From CAVTYH01 sp963738835 (lineage in GTDB: Bacteria; Planctomycetota; Planctomycetia; Pirellulales; JADZDJ01): a DNA stretch of 64,000 nt. Below are positions 18,069 to 29,642 of this stretch, piece by piece (position 1 is the first letter of the stretch; each line of letters starts with the position of its first letter). A program made the position numbers and the translations under genes. The notes under the pieces are model-generated. The model had not been told where the DNA came from and ran no database searches. It worked only from the letters and a program-made list of their open reading frames with translations. The DNA lies in contig CAVTYH010000006.1 in NCBI GenBank assembly GCA_963738835.1, positions 496,001-560,000 of the forward strand, given 5' to 3'.

Positions 18069-19879
18069 ATGCTGAGCGACAGTCGATCACAAACCATTGA
18101 CGTTACGACGTCAAGGTCCACCAGTCCGCCAACTACTTTGATGCGACTCCGTTTATGGCCCGGCGTAGTAATCGTCGGGGTGTATTGGGCGCTGGTGTAT
18201 GCCGCGGCGTCGTTTATGCCAGGAACGTTCGTTCAATTCATGATATTGTTTTGGGGGCCCATTCTTGCTGGCGTGGCGTTTCTCGCTTGGTGGCTGTTTG
18301 CTAGTCGGCTGGCATGGGCCGATCGAGCGATGCTGCTATTGGCGTGCATCGTGTGCGGCACAATCAGCTATTTGTGCTGGCACAAATCTTTCAATTGGTT
18401 TGGACTGATCATTTACGCGCTGCCGGTGGTGATGACCGCTTGGATTGGCTGGCTTGTCATCAGCTCACTTTTCGATTGGCCAGTTCGGCGGGCGGTGCTT
18501 CTGATCGTGTTCGTTTTGACTTGGGGTTATTTCGCGCTGATTCGATTCGAAGGAGTCAACGGTGCAATGTCGGCCACATTGGCGTTTCGCTGGACTCCGA
18601 CGGCAGAAGAAAAGTTTTTGGCGGGCGTAACTCCAATCAAAAATGCGCCGCGCAGAACCAACCGGCCGCCCCCCCACTTGTGCTACAGCCAGGCGATTGG
18701 CCGGGGTTCCGTGGAGCCAACCGTGATGGCCGGCTTGTCGGCGCGCAGATTGAAACCGATTGGGAAAAGCATCCGCCGAAATTGGTTTGGCGTCATCGTG
18801 TTGGACCGGGCTGGTCATCATTCACGGTGATCGGCAATCGTCTGTTCACCCAAGAGCAGCGTGACAAGAACGAAGCTGTGGTTTGCTACGACGCCGATAC
18901 CGGCACGGAGATTTGGGTACATGAAGACCCTGCCCGGTTTGAAGAGATCATCGCTGGCCCCGGTCCGCGGGCGACGCCTACATTTGAGCAAGGCAAGATT
19001 TATTCGCTAGGTGGCGCAGGCCGGGTAAATTGTCTTGATGCCTCCACAGGCCAGTTGGTTTGGACGCACGACATCGTCGAAGATTCCAAAGCAACGGTGC
19101 CGCAATGGGGCTTCTCCGCCTCGCCGCTGGTGACGGATGGCGTGGTGACCGTGTTTGCTGGCGGACCGGAAGAGAAGTGCGTCTTGGCGTACGACGCACA
19201 AACGGGAGATTTGAAATGGACGGCCGGTGGTGGACAGTTCAGTTACTGCTCGGTGCAGCCGGCGAAACTAAATGGGGTTGAACAGCTGATTATAGCCACG
19301 GATGCAGGACTGACCTCATTCCAACCGGCCGATGGCAAAATCTTGTGGCAAGGCAAATGGCCGCTGGAAGGAGGCATGGCCCGCATCGTGCAGCCGACCA
19401 TTTTGGATGATTCGGGGGTTTTATTGGGTACCGGGTTCGGTTTTGGTACGCGGCGGTTTCAGGTCGATCATTCGGCCGACGGCTGGTCGGTTCAAGAAAA
19501 GTGGACGTCGCGGGCTTTCAAACCATATTACAACGACATGGTCGTGGACCGTGACTATTTATATGGCTTCGACGGCAACATCTTGACGTGCGTCAGCCTG
19601 AAGGATGGTGCCGCAAAATGGCGACAACGTGGATTTGGCAATGGTCAAGTGTTGCTTGTGGCCGATCAAAATTTGCTGCTGGTGCTATCTGAAACCGGTG
19701 AGGTAGCGTTAGTGACGGCAATGCCCGACAAATACGACGAGCTGAGCCGATTTCAGGCGATCGAGGGGAAGACGTGGAATCATCCGGTTATTGCGCACGG
19801 AAAACTCTTCGTTCGCAACGGCGAGGAAGCGGCGTGCTACCAACTGGTGGAAAAGCAGGCAGTAGGCACGAGTGAATAA
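18069..19879 (+). CDS. Membrane-anchored PQQ-like beta-propeller protein, frameshifted at a C7 run
   Basis: Translation from ATG 18069 (GGAGG upstream) gives four hydrophobic helices to about 18560, then runs into a frameshift. The downstream frame to 19879 encodes a PQQ-binding-like propeller: QPGDWPGFRGANRDG, KLVWRHRVGPGWSS, YDADTGTEIWVHED and LDASTGQLVWTHD are characteristic blade motifs. The switch lies at the C7 tract 18669-18675; eight C would join both parts. The intact protein would have about 603 residues with a membrane anchor and an external propeller. Role unknown. The tract could be a phase-variable site, a mutation or a read error. Confidence 0.82.
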
Positions 19880-19885
19880 CGGCGG

Positions 19886-20419
19886 TCACGCAATGCTACT
19901 GGATCGCTGCAGTTTGCTCGACAGCGCGTTACGCGCGGGGCATGCAGTATCGTCGATCAGGAATCGCTCCAGCCGCTGATATTCTTTCTTTAACGTCGAA
20001 AGTGATTCATTCGCCGCCATTGGATCCGAACAACAGTCAAGCTTTTCTATCCGCAAAGCCGCTTTGGAGGCCGGACCTGCGGCGATGGTTTGCATCGCGC
20101 CCTTCAGCGCATGGGCAGTAGTTTGCGTGCGTTTGGCGTCGCTGCGGACAACTGCGGCTTCAATTTCTTCCATCAGTGGCGGCGAGCTTTCGAGAAACAG
20201 TTGAATCATTTCCTCGAGCAGATCGGTATCACCTTCGACCCGAGCACGAAGTGTTGCGAGGTCGATAATCTGATCTTCGATTGGCATTTCGCCGGTATTT
20301 ACTGCCTGATCACTGGCGGGATTGAGGATTTTCCGAAAGTCGTCGCGAATGGCCGCATTATCGTCGACAATCAGGATGCGTCGATTACAGCCAGCGTTTG
20401 TCGATTCAAAGTTCGTCAT
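19886..20419 (-). CDS. Hpt phosphotransfer protein with truncated receiver stub
   Basis: 177 residues. Residues 14-32 (RRILIVDDNAAIRDDFRKI) are the first strand and helix of a response-regulator receiver, with its acidic pair, but the rest of the receiver (phosphoacceptor Asp, Thr/Ser, Lys) is absent. Residues 52-160 form an Hpt four-helix domain with TTAHALKGAMQTIAAG; His103 is the likely phosphorylated residue. It would shuttle phosphate between histidine-kinase receivers and response regulators. No kinase lies nearby, so its partner is unknown. The stub suggests an internal deletion from a receiver-Hpt fusion. Confidence 0.82.
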   Translation of the reverse strand: MTNFESTNAGCNRRILIVDDNAAIRDDFRKILNPASDQAVNTGEMPIEDQIIDLATLRARVEGDTDLLEEMIQLFLESSPPLMEEIEAAVVRSDAKRTQTTAHALKGAMQTIAAGPASKAALRIEKLDCCSDPMAANESLSTLKKEYQRLERFLIDDTACPARNALSSKLQRSSSIA

Positions 20420-20822
20420 GGCGTTAAACTGTCGGAGTGCCTCTATTCAGAACGGTCTCGCACATGAACACGTAGAGCATCACCAAGGCGGGCATCATGA
20501 AGAAGAGGCGATGAACATAAACTTCTGCAAAGCCCTCAACGACGCCGACCGGGTCTCTGCCTTGACGGGAAAATCGATCTATCTCCCTGAGATTTCATAG
20601 CTTGCTGAATAGATAACCGTCGCGATTTGCGGCTCAGCGTTCCAGCACGGCTTGGCAACTGCGCAGTCAGCTTTCCAAAAGAGGCAATCGACTCGGAACA
20701 ACCGGCACAACCGGCGGAGGCGGCATTCGAGCTCCGCGGCGAACCTCACCGCTGATGGAGTGTCTCTTCGGCCGTAGCATGACAAACACCATGCGTCTCG
20801 ACTTCTCACTTCAGGTGCTGCG

Positions 20823-20975
20823 GTGGTTCTATTCCTGGCTGGTTTTGCCGCCGGCACGTTCGTCACGGTCTATCTGCTGCTGGGGTCAGACCGTGCGCGA
20901 CGGTCGGACCACGGAAACGCCGCCGCTGAACATGCCGAAAAATGGAAATACCAACGTCCGCTGCCGCCGATTTAG
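20823..20975 (+). CDS. Possible small single-pass membrane protein
   Basis: A 50-codon frame from GTG 20823 encodes VLFLAGFAAGTFVTVYLLLG, a good transmembrane helix, followed by a charged tail (DRARRSDHGNAAAEHAEKW) and a stop. There is no ATG and no clear ribosome binding site, so it may be a decayed end of a longer gene. The rest of 20420-21077 shows no other convincing gene. Confidence 0.35.
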   Translation: MVLFLAGFAAGTFVTVYLLLGSDRARRSDHGNAAAEHAEKWKYQRPLPPI

Positions 20976-21077
20976 CCAAACTGTTATCACCGTGGATCGT
21001 TGAATGTGGCGCGACTTCGCTGTAAACTCGCGGACGGTGGCGACCACGTGTTTTCGCTTTTGTCGGGGGAAAAGATC

Positions 21078-22727
21078 ATGTCCGAGGTGACTGCTGGCGC
21101 CGGTCAGCGTGAGGTGCTTTTAATCGCCAACGGCGACCTGCGACTGGCAGCCAATCAAAAATGCTGGCCCGCCCAGCACGAGATGGAACAGGCGCTCGGT
21201 CGCGCCATCGGCGACGCCGGATTCAAACTTGTTCGGGCACATCCCTACAAAGCTGACCAGCAGCACGGCTTCATCGGCTCGCAAAAAGAAGGGCTCGCAG
21301 TCTTCGCCGGCATCGATCCGAAGAAGCCGCTGATCGTGGCCGAGGCCGTGTGGCAATACTCGCACCACATTTTGCCTGGCCTTTTCACACATCAAGGGCC
21401 AATTCTGACCGTCGCCAATTGGTCGGGCACATGGCCGGGTTTGGTCGGCATGCTGAATTTGAATGGCTCGCTCACGAAAGCTGGCGTCCCGTATTCCAGC
21501 CTCTGGAGCGAAGATTTTCAAGACGAAGCATTCAAAAAGAATTTGCGCCGCTGGTTGGATGTGGAGAACGTCAAACACGACGTGAGTCATGTCCAACGGT
21601 TTAGTTCGATGGGGGCGAAAACAATTTCGCAAATTGGCCCAATCGCCGGCTCGCTCGCCCAGCAGCTCAAGCGTGAAAAAGCCATCATGGGTGTGTTCGA
21701 CGAAGGCTGCATGGGCATGTTCAATGCCATCATTCCCGATCATTTGCTGATGCCGACCGGCATTTTCAAAGAGCGGCTCAGCCAATCGTCGCTCTATTAC
21801 GAAACGACGCAGGTGAAAGACGACGAAGCTCGCGCGGTGCGCCGCTGGATGGAAGATCGCGGCATGAAGTTTCTCACCGGTGACAACGAAGAGACCGATT
21901 TGACCGATCAGCACATTCATCAACAGTGCAAGATGTATATTGCCGCCCTGCGCATCGCCGACGATTTCGGCTGTTCGGTGATCGGCATCCAGTATCAGCA
22001 AGGGCTGAAAGATTTGCTGCCAGCCAGCGATTTGGTTGAAGGCACGCTGAACAACGCCGATCGTCCGCCGGTCACAAGCCGCGATGGTCGCCGCGTTTTA
22101 TTTGAAGGCAAACCACTGCCGCATTTCAATGAAGTGGACGAGTGTGCGGGCGTTGACGGCCTGTTGACATACCGTGTCCATAAGGCGCTGGGCCAGCCAG
22201 TCGAAAACACCCTGCACGATCTGCGCTGGGGCGATACTGATCGGTCCGGCAACACCGACGACTATGTTTGGGTCTTTTTGATTAGCGGCTCTGCACCCCC
22301 GGCTCACTTCATCGGCGGCTGGGCAGGCGCCACCAGCGAACGTCAGCCGCCGATGTACTTCCGCCTGGGCGGCGGCACGGTGAAGGGCATTTCCAAGCCC
22401 GGTGAGATTGTTTGGTCGCGAATCTTTATTGAAGACAACCGTTTGAAGATGGACCTGGGCCGCGGCGGTGTCGTCGAATTGCCGCGGGAAGAAACCGAAC
22501 GCCGCTGGCAGCTTACGACCCCGCAGTGGCCTATCATGCACGCCGTGACCTACGGCGTTTCCCGCGATCAGATGATGGCCCGGCACAAAGCCAACCACTT
22601 GCAAGTGGCCTATGCGAACAGCCCCGAAGACGCCGACCGTGCGTTGCTCACCAAGGCCGTCATGGCCGAGGCACTGGGCATTGAGGCTTATCTCTGCGGC
22701 ACGCGAAAGGGAGGAGCCAACTGGTAG
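21078..22727 (+). CDS. L-fucose isomerase-like protein
   Basis: 549 residues from ATG 21078 with GGGGAAAAG upstream. The sequence resembles the L-fucose/L-arabinose isomerase superfamily: an N-terminal Rossmann-like region, the metal-site neighbourhood MGVFDEGCMGMFNAIIPDH, and a C-terminal domain with HFIGGWAGATSERQPP. The likely reaction is aldose-ketose isomerisation with a divalent metal. The substrate cannot be read from sequence. No fucose kinase or transporter lies next to it, so its pathway is unclear. Confidence 0.82.
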   Translation: MSEVTAGAGQREVLLIANGDLRLAANQKCWPAQHEMEQALGRAIGDAGFKLVRAHPYKADQQHGFIGSQKEGLAVFAGIDPKKPLIVAEAVWQYSHHILPGLFTHQGPILTVANWSGTWPGLVGMLNLNGSLTKAGVPYSSLWSEDFQDEAFKKNLRRWLDVENVKHDVSHVQRFSSMGAKTISQIGPIAGSLAQQLKREKAIMGVFDEGCMGMFNAIIPDHLLMPTGIFKERLSQSSLYYETTQVKDDEARAVRRWMEDRGMKFLTGDNEETDLTDQHIHQQCKMYIAALRIADDFGCSVIGIQYQQGLKDLLPASDLVEGTLNNADRPPVTSRDGRRVLFEGKPLPHFNEVDECAGVDGLLTYRVHKALGQPVENTLHDLRWGDTDRSGNTDDYVWVFLISGSAPPAHFIGGWAGATSERQPPMYFRLGGGTVKGISKPGEIVWSRIFIEDNRLKMDLGRGGVVELPREETERRWQLTTPQWPIMHAVTYGVSRDQMMARHKANHLQVAYANSPEDADRALLTKAVMAEALGIEAYLCGTRKGGANW

Positions 22728-22991
22728 GAAGTTTCGATGGCCATCGAAAGTTGGCTGGAACTGACGACACCAGCGCCGTGTGTCGGATCAGCCCCAGCGA
22801 TGCGAACTCCCGTCGCCCCGGCGGATTTGACCTCGTTGCACTCGCATAACGGTCTATAAATTGGCCATGACCGACTATTCTGTTGACGCTCGTCAACTTT
22901 GGTGCCATCCTAATAACTAATTGCAGTCAGCGATTCTCTCGGGCACCGGGAACTGCCCGACGAGACCGTTCGCGCTGTTCGGGGGGAACTG

Positions 22992-25900
22992 GTGAGAGGA
23001 GGCCGAAATGCCTCGGTCGAGCGCGGCAGCGGCGGAAGTTTCGTTGAAAAGCGACGCGGCAAGAAACAAGCGACAAGACGAAGTCAGCGCAGGCCAGGCT
23101 TTGGAATCGAGCAGCTTGAGCCGCGGATGCTCTTGACGTTATCGCCGCTTTACCCCTCCGTCGCTTTTGATCCCGCAGATCGTCTCTCTAGCAGTCGCGT
23201 GTTGGGCGACTGGAACGGGGATACTCTCGATGGGTGGACGGTCAATAATGCAGCCAGCTCATCGGTCGCTGCCGGCGTCTTGACGGTTACTTCCCAAAAC
23301 GGCACTTCCAACGCCGCTCAAATTGATTTACGAAACATTTCGTCAGGGCCGAATTTGGACTTCGGCTATTTCGATTTTCTTCAAATCCGCCTGCAAGTGC
23401 CGGCAAACTTTAACCAGGACGTTTCGTTCTCCTTCGGGACTTCGACCCACACAGGGTTTGCCTCGGACCGCGTATTCACGATTCAAGCAGCAAATCTGGC
23501 CGCCGACGGCGCAATGCACACCTATCGGCTTGACTTGGGGCTAGTAATCTGGTGGCGCGACAACTTGAACGATTTGCGCATCCAACCTTTGGGCACCATG
23601 GGCGCGAACGAGACAGCGTCGATTGATTACGTCGAGGTAGGTGATATTCCCAACGACGTGCTGGGACTCAATACCGATTTGAACTTTGCGACAGGTGTCA
23701 CGTTAGCGACCGCCCAGCATATTGAATCGAAACATTTCGCCGTCTGGTGGGATCCGGCCGTAAATCCCGGCGGTACAACATTCGATCCCGTGGTTCAAGG
23801 TCGCAATGCACTGCGAATGTTGGAGGAATCGTATCAGGTCTACTGCAAAGTATTGGGTTACGACGAGCCGTTTCAAACAATCACTCACACCGGCCCGCGG
23901 GTGAAGTTGAACCTGCTCACTTGGTATGCCGGTTACTGGGAAGGCGGGTGGCATAATTACGCCCACATGAATATCGACACCAGTGGGCTGGCAAACGAGG
24001 ACTGGGGAAGTCCGGTGCCGCATGAATTTGGCCACACGATTCAATCGAACCAATTGGGAAATCTTGCGGGCGGGCACTGGGAATCTGATGCGAACTATTT
24101 ACGCGAAAACCGCACGAACTGGTTCGCCCCACTGTTTGCGACCGCCAACCAGTCCACGATGACGATCAACCCATTGGTCTGGTCGAACTTCCAGCAAGAT
24201 GCGCACCGCATCATCTACGAAGACTATCGTATCCACTTGGCGCTCCAGTATTACGCCACGTCGCTGGGTCTGCCGGAGCAAGAGGCGGCAAACCTGTGGA
24301 AACAAGGCAGCACCGGTCAAACCGCTTGGGCGAAACTGGCATCGCTGTTGCCCGCAGGAATGAGCATCAAAGATGTGGCTGGCACATTGTTGCGCTACTG
24401 GCCGATGCTCGACTTCCCGACCGGCAACTTAATGAAAGCGGAACTTTGGAATACGGCCAATGCCAAGGCGGATTACATCTATCGAACAGGCTCGCCGCTC
24501 ATTCCGAGTCCGGATCAAACGGGCTGGTATCGCGTGCCCTTTGAGCGTGCGCCGGAGAAGTACGCCTACATGTTCCACGAGCTGACGCCCAATGTCGGCT
24601 CAACTTCGATCACCGTGAACTTCCGCGGTTTGAATCTCTCGACAGCCGTGGCTTCGGATGCCGACTGGCGATGGACGTTGGCCGCCGTCGATTCGGCCGG
24701 CAACGTCCTGCGTTACAGCAACGTTTTTGCGCCGGAACGCAAACTTTCGCGGTGAATCCGGGTGAAAAAGTACTGTTAATTGTGGTCGCAACTCCGGGAA
24801 ACCCGGCGCAAGATTTGGACAGCTTCTACAACACCGCGCTGACCGATGAAAGCAGCAATCGAGTGCGGTATCCCTACGAGGTGCAGATTACCGGCGCCAC
24901 ACCAACCGTTGAGCAGCTCAATTACACGCTGGGCACTCCCAAGGCGGCGAGCACCAATCTCGATGGTTCGCCCCGCGGTTTTATCGCCAGCACCGCAACG
25001 GTCGCGGCAACGGCCTATGTGGGCATCAATGCCCGAGTGCTAGGAAATGCGCAGGTGCTGGGAAACGCGAAGGTTCTAGATTATGCAGTGGTCTCGAACA
25101 ACGCCATCGTTCGCGATAATGCGGTGGTTTCCGGTTACGCCTCGGTGCGCAGTAACGCCACAGTGCGTGATAATTCCCTAGTGACCGATCATGCCATTAT
25201 CGATAACGGCGCCCAGGTGCAAGCCAGCGCCGTCGTGGAACAGTACGCCCGATTGGGCGACACGGCCATCATTAAAGGTCAGGCCATCGCCCGCGGAGAT
25301 TCTTATTTGTGGGGCGGAGCTGTACTGTCCGGCTATGCCATCGCCGACTACGACTACTCGATGAACTACAACGACATCAGCGATGGCATTCAGAACAATC
25401 ACATTCCGTTCGACAGCTACTTTGATGCCTATTATGCCCAAACGCAGACCAAGCCGCGCGGGCTAATTGCTTCGTATCGTGTGGAAGAAACGTCGGGCGA
25501 AGAATTGTGGGACGAGTTTGGCACCCAGCAAGCATGGCTGCGAGGCTCGCCCAGCCGGCCGACCGATTCGTTCTTCAACAGCAGCCGGGTGTTGGGGCTC
25601 AATGGATCGAACCAATACGCACTGCTCGACCGTACTCTGGGTAATACGACCGACACAACTTACGGATTGTGGCTCAACCCAACGAGCGCGGCGGCCGATC
25701 AAACTCTTTTGTACTTTGGCAGCTCGGCGAACACGTTCTTGAAGCTGACGGCGCGCGACGCCAATGGTTTTGCCCATCTAACGATCAGTGTCAACGGCAC
25801 GGTGCAACAGTTGGTTTCCAGCGTCTCGGTGTCACTTAATCAATGGACTCATCTGGCGGTGACCATCGGCGGAGGGATTGCCAAGTTTTACATCAACGGC

Positions 25901-28900
25901 CAGGCAGCCGGCTCGGCAGCGATGACGTTCCGGCCCATCGACGTCCTGGGTCCAGACACCTACTCAACGGCAAGTTCTTACTATCTGGGGCGCGATCCGT
26001 CGGGCAATTATTTTGCGGGCAAGCTGGAAGACATTCGTTTCTACAATGCCACGCTGACGCAAGCGGAGGTGCAAAACGAAATGTCACGATCCGGGGCCAA
26101 AATCGGTCAATTCTTTGCTACCGCGCCAACAACCTTCAATGGCACCTCGACGATGATGGAATCTGGCGTCCACAACGGGACCACGCGCACCCTGGTGGCA
26201 TGGATCAAGCCGGCTGCCTCGCCCGACGTGAGCAGCTACACGCCAATTTTCGATTCGGACGACGAGCGGACGACCAGCGCCAACGGCTCGGGAATCGGCC
26301 TTGATAACGGAGTTATTAAAGTCCGACTAGATGGCTTGGGCATTTGGAATACAGGGATTGCAGCCACACTGAACGCATGGCAGCAAGTCGCTGTCAGCTT
26401 TAATGGCAGCACTGCAACCCTGTACGTCAACGGTGTACAGAGAGCGACGCGCAGCTACACCGGTGCCACTCCCACCGGCAAGAATTACCGCATCGGGTAC
26501 GGACAGACTGGCGACGCCACCACGCCGCACTTATTTCAACGGCCAGATTTACGATGCCAAGATTTACGATTCTGTCATCGTGCCGTCAGTGTCGCAGGGC
26601 GCTCCCACTGCGGTGGACGATACGGCAACGGTGGCAGCTGGCGCCACGTCGACGATAAATGTCTTGGCGAATGATTCCGATGCCAGCCCGGTCGTCACTT
26701 TGTCGGTCAGTTCAGTGACGCAAGGCGCGTACGGCATGGTTGCGATTCCGAGCGGAGCAACGACAGTCACATACACGCCCACAGCCGGCTTCACTGGCCC
26801 CGATTCCTTCACCTACACGGTCAGCGATGGCTTCGGAGGAACGGCGACAGCCACCGTGCAAGTGACGGTGACCATCACGTTGGGGTCGATCGTCGTAACG
26901 CCGATAACCATTTCGCTGAGCAATGGCGGCGTCCAGCAGTTTACCGCCACCGGTTACGATCTGGTTGGCAATGTAATGAACCCGCAGCCGACGTTCACCT
27001 GGTCGATCGTCAACGGCGCGGGCCTTTTGACTCCCAGTGGCGGCAGCAATCCCGCGGCGACATTCATAGCGGGAGACAACACGGAAACGGTCACCATCGT
27101 AGCGTCCAGCGGCGCAATCAGCGCCGTGGCATCGGCCAACGTCACCAGCAATGTGGCACCGACGATCGCCATGCCCCCCGCGGCTGCGCCCAATCCGGTT
27201 GCAGGCACGACGACAAATCTGAGCGTGCTCGGCGCCGATTCCGCTGGCGAAGCGTATTTGACGTACACCTGGAGCATCGTGGGAACACCGCCCGCACCGG
27301 TGACTTTTTCCCCGGTTGACGGCGCCGCCAACGGCACCAATGGCGCTAAAAACATCGTTGCCACGTTCGCCAAAGCCGGCGCTTACGCTTTCCAGGTGCA
27401 ATTGACCAATCCGTCTGGCATCTACACAATCGCGACCACCAGCGTTCAAGTTAGCCAGACCTTCACCGGCATCTCGGTCACGCCCGCCAGCACATCGGTG
27501 GCGGCAAACGCGACCGATCAGTTTACCGCCACAGCGCATAGATCAATTCGGCAATCCAATGGCCGGTCCGCCCGGCGGCTTCACGTGGAACATTGTCAGC
27601 GGCGGCGGCAGCATCAACTCTTCGGGACTTTACACGGCGTCGCGAACGGCCGGCCCCGTCACGGTGCGAGCCACCTCGGGCGCGATCGCAGGGAATTCAT
27701 CCGTCACCGTCTACTACGAAGAACTGGCCTGGTATCAGGCCAATGCCTCCTCGGGCACGACACTGACCGATTCCTCCGGCAACAACAAGACCGCCAACTT
27801 GGCCGGCTCTTATAGCTTTGCTGCCGGCGTCGGCGGCAATGCGCTGAAACTGACGGGCGGCAACGCCACGCTGCCCACCGGAATTGTTAAGCGCGCTGTA
27901 CGATTTTACGATTGCGACCTGGGTGAAAATCGACACGCTCAGCACCTGGTCGCGGATTTTCGATTTCGGCACCGGCACGTCGGCCTACATGTTTTTGACT
28001 CCGCGTGCCAATGGCACAGGCGGACCACTGCGTTTTGCCATTACCACCAACGGCAATGGATCCGAGCAACAACTCAACGGTCCGGTGCTTTCGGCAGGAG
28101 CCTGGTACCACATCGCGGTCACTCTTCAGGGCAACACGGCAACCTTGTACGTCAACGGGGTTGCCGTGGCTACCAACGCTGCCGTCACCATCCATCCCAC
28201 GGCTCTTGGAAACACCCCGAACAACTATCTCGGCAAGTCACAATTTGCTGATCCAGCGTTTTTGGGAAGCATCGACGATTTCCGCATTTTCAGCCGCGCA
28301 CTCTCGGCGACGGAAGTTTCCCGATTGGTGTTCCCCGTTGTCATGAACTCCGCCGCGGCGTCGGCCAATCCGGTCGTCACGCCCACCACAAGCCTGAGCG
28401 TGCTGGGGTCCGATATCACCGCGGGTGAGTCGGCGCTGACGTACACCTGGACGACCACCGGCACGCCGCCGGCGCCGGTCAGCTTCAGCACCAACGGCAC
28501 CAACGCGGCGAAAAATACGGTCGTCACATTCACGACGCCGGGAACGTACAACTTTCAGGTTACAATCGTCAATCCAGCGGCAGGTTTTACGACCATCAGC
28601 ACAACCAGCGTCATGGTTGGTCCCATCCGGATTTCCGGCGATTTCAATTTGGACGGGCAATTCACGGTCGATGACATTCCGCCGATGTTCGCCGCCCTGA
28701 CAGACCTCGCGACCTTTCAATCGCAGCACTATCTTTCCAATGCAGAGATGCTTGCCATTGGCGATCTGAACGGCGATCAAAAGCTAACGAATCTCGATCT
28801 TCAAGCACTGCTCGACCATGTGCCGCAGGGGGGCGGGGCCGCGGCGACCGAAACTCAACTGTCAATCGCGCCCGCAGCAAGTGTCGGCGGCGGCCAACTC

Positions 28901-29317
28901 GGCGAAAATGCATCGGCAATTGCCATCACGGCAGCCAGCCCTGCGCAGCTGTTGCAGACGAACATTGAAAGCAGCCCACCGCCGATGGCTTCCTCGGTGC
29001 TGCTCTCGCAACGGCAGACACCGGAAACAATCACGTTCCATACTCCACTTCAAAATTCGATCATCGGATCGATCGAGGTAACGCCAACGGAATGTCTTGT
29101 GAAGATTGCACCCTCGTTGATGCTTCGCGGTCAAAGCTCAGAGACCGATCCGGCGGTAGCGCTGCCCAAGAATTCGAGCGCAAATTCCTCGGCCAGCCTC
29201 GATCCATCAGACGCAGAGAGAGAATTCTCGATCCGTCGTCGCAAGCAATTCCTCGGGCGGATGCAGCTCGATGAGGAAATCTTCGGCCACCAATGGGCGG
29301 CACTAAAGTCGAACTGA
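22992..29317 (+). CDS. Giant LEPRML-type surface protein, spread over five frames
   Basis: One gene in five open segments: 22992-24755, on to 26674, 27815, 28251 and 29317, with breaks near 24740, 26520, 27537 and 27890. The start is GTG. Near residue 40 is IEQLEPRMLL, the planctomycete export-associated motif. Domains in order: a jelly-roll-like region; a metallopeptidase-like domain with PHEFGHT (HExxH, near residue 345); a left-handed beta-helix with repeats such as NAQVLGNAKVLDYAVVSNNA (about 668-816); two LamG-like domains; a cadherin-like VDDTATVAAGAT unit; Ig/PKD-like repeats; a third LamG; and a dockerin-like pair (DFNLDGQFTVDDI, DLNGDQKLTNLDL). The role is likely extracellular peptide or glycan processing. 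It is either a pseudogene or affected by indel errors. Confidence 0.8.
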
Positions 29318-29536
29318 AATTCGCGAGCGGCAGCGGGGCGTCGTGTTAGCCCTCTTGCCCCATTGCCGATGCCGTCCAGGCGGCCGACGGATTTGGCGCA
29401 CTCCCTCAAAATCCCCGGCTTTTTTCGACTTTGGCGCGCCAAACCCCGCCAGAGTCAAACTGATGGCGCACGATTCTCACGCGGAAAAAATTCTGGCCGC
29501 GGAGCCATTTTCAGTGAGATTTTTGGGCCACTCTTT

Positions 29537-29568
29537 TTGTAAGATCACGGATGTACACTATAATCCGT
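29537..29568 (+). promoter_or_regulatory. Sigma-70-like promoter overlapping a 6-bp palindrome
   Basis: TTGTAA (29537-29542) and TATAAT (29559-29564) are separated by 16 bases. ACGGAT (29547-29552) and its exact inverse ATCCGT (29563-29568) overlap the spacer and the -10 box, as an operator would. It is the only clear signal in the 325-base gap before the ATPase gene. Confidence 0.6.
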
Positions 29569-29642
29569 CCAAACCGTGTCTTCATCAAGCGGCAGCGTCT
29601 GCAAGAGCCGCATCAATCCCGTAACCCGTCAGGGAGCATTTT

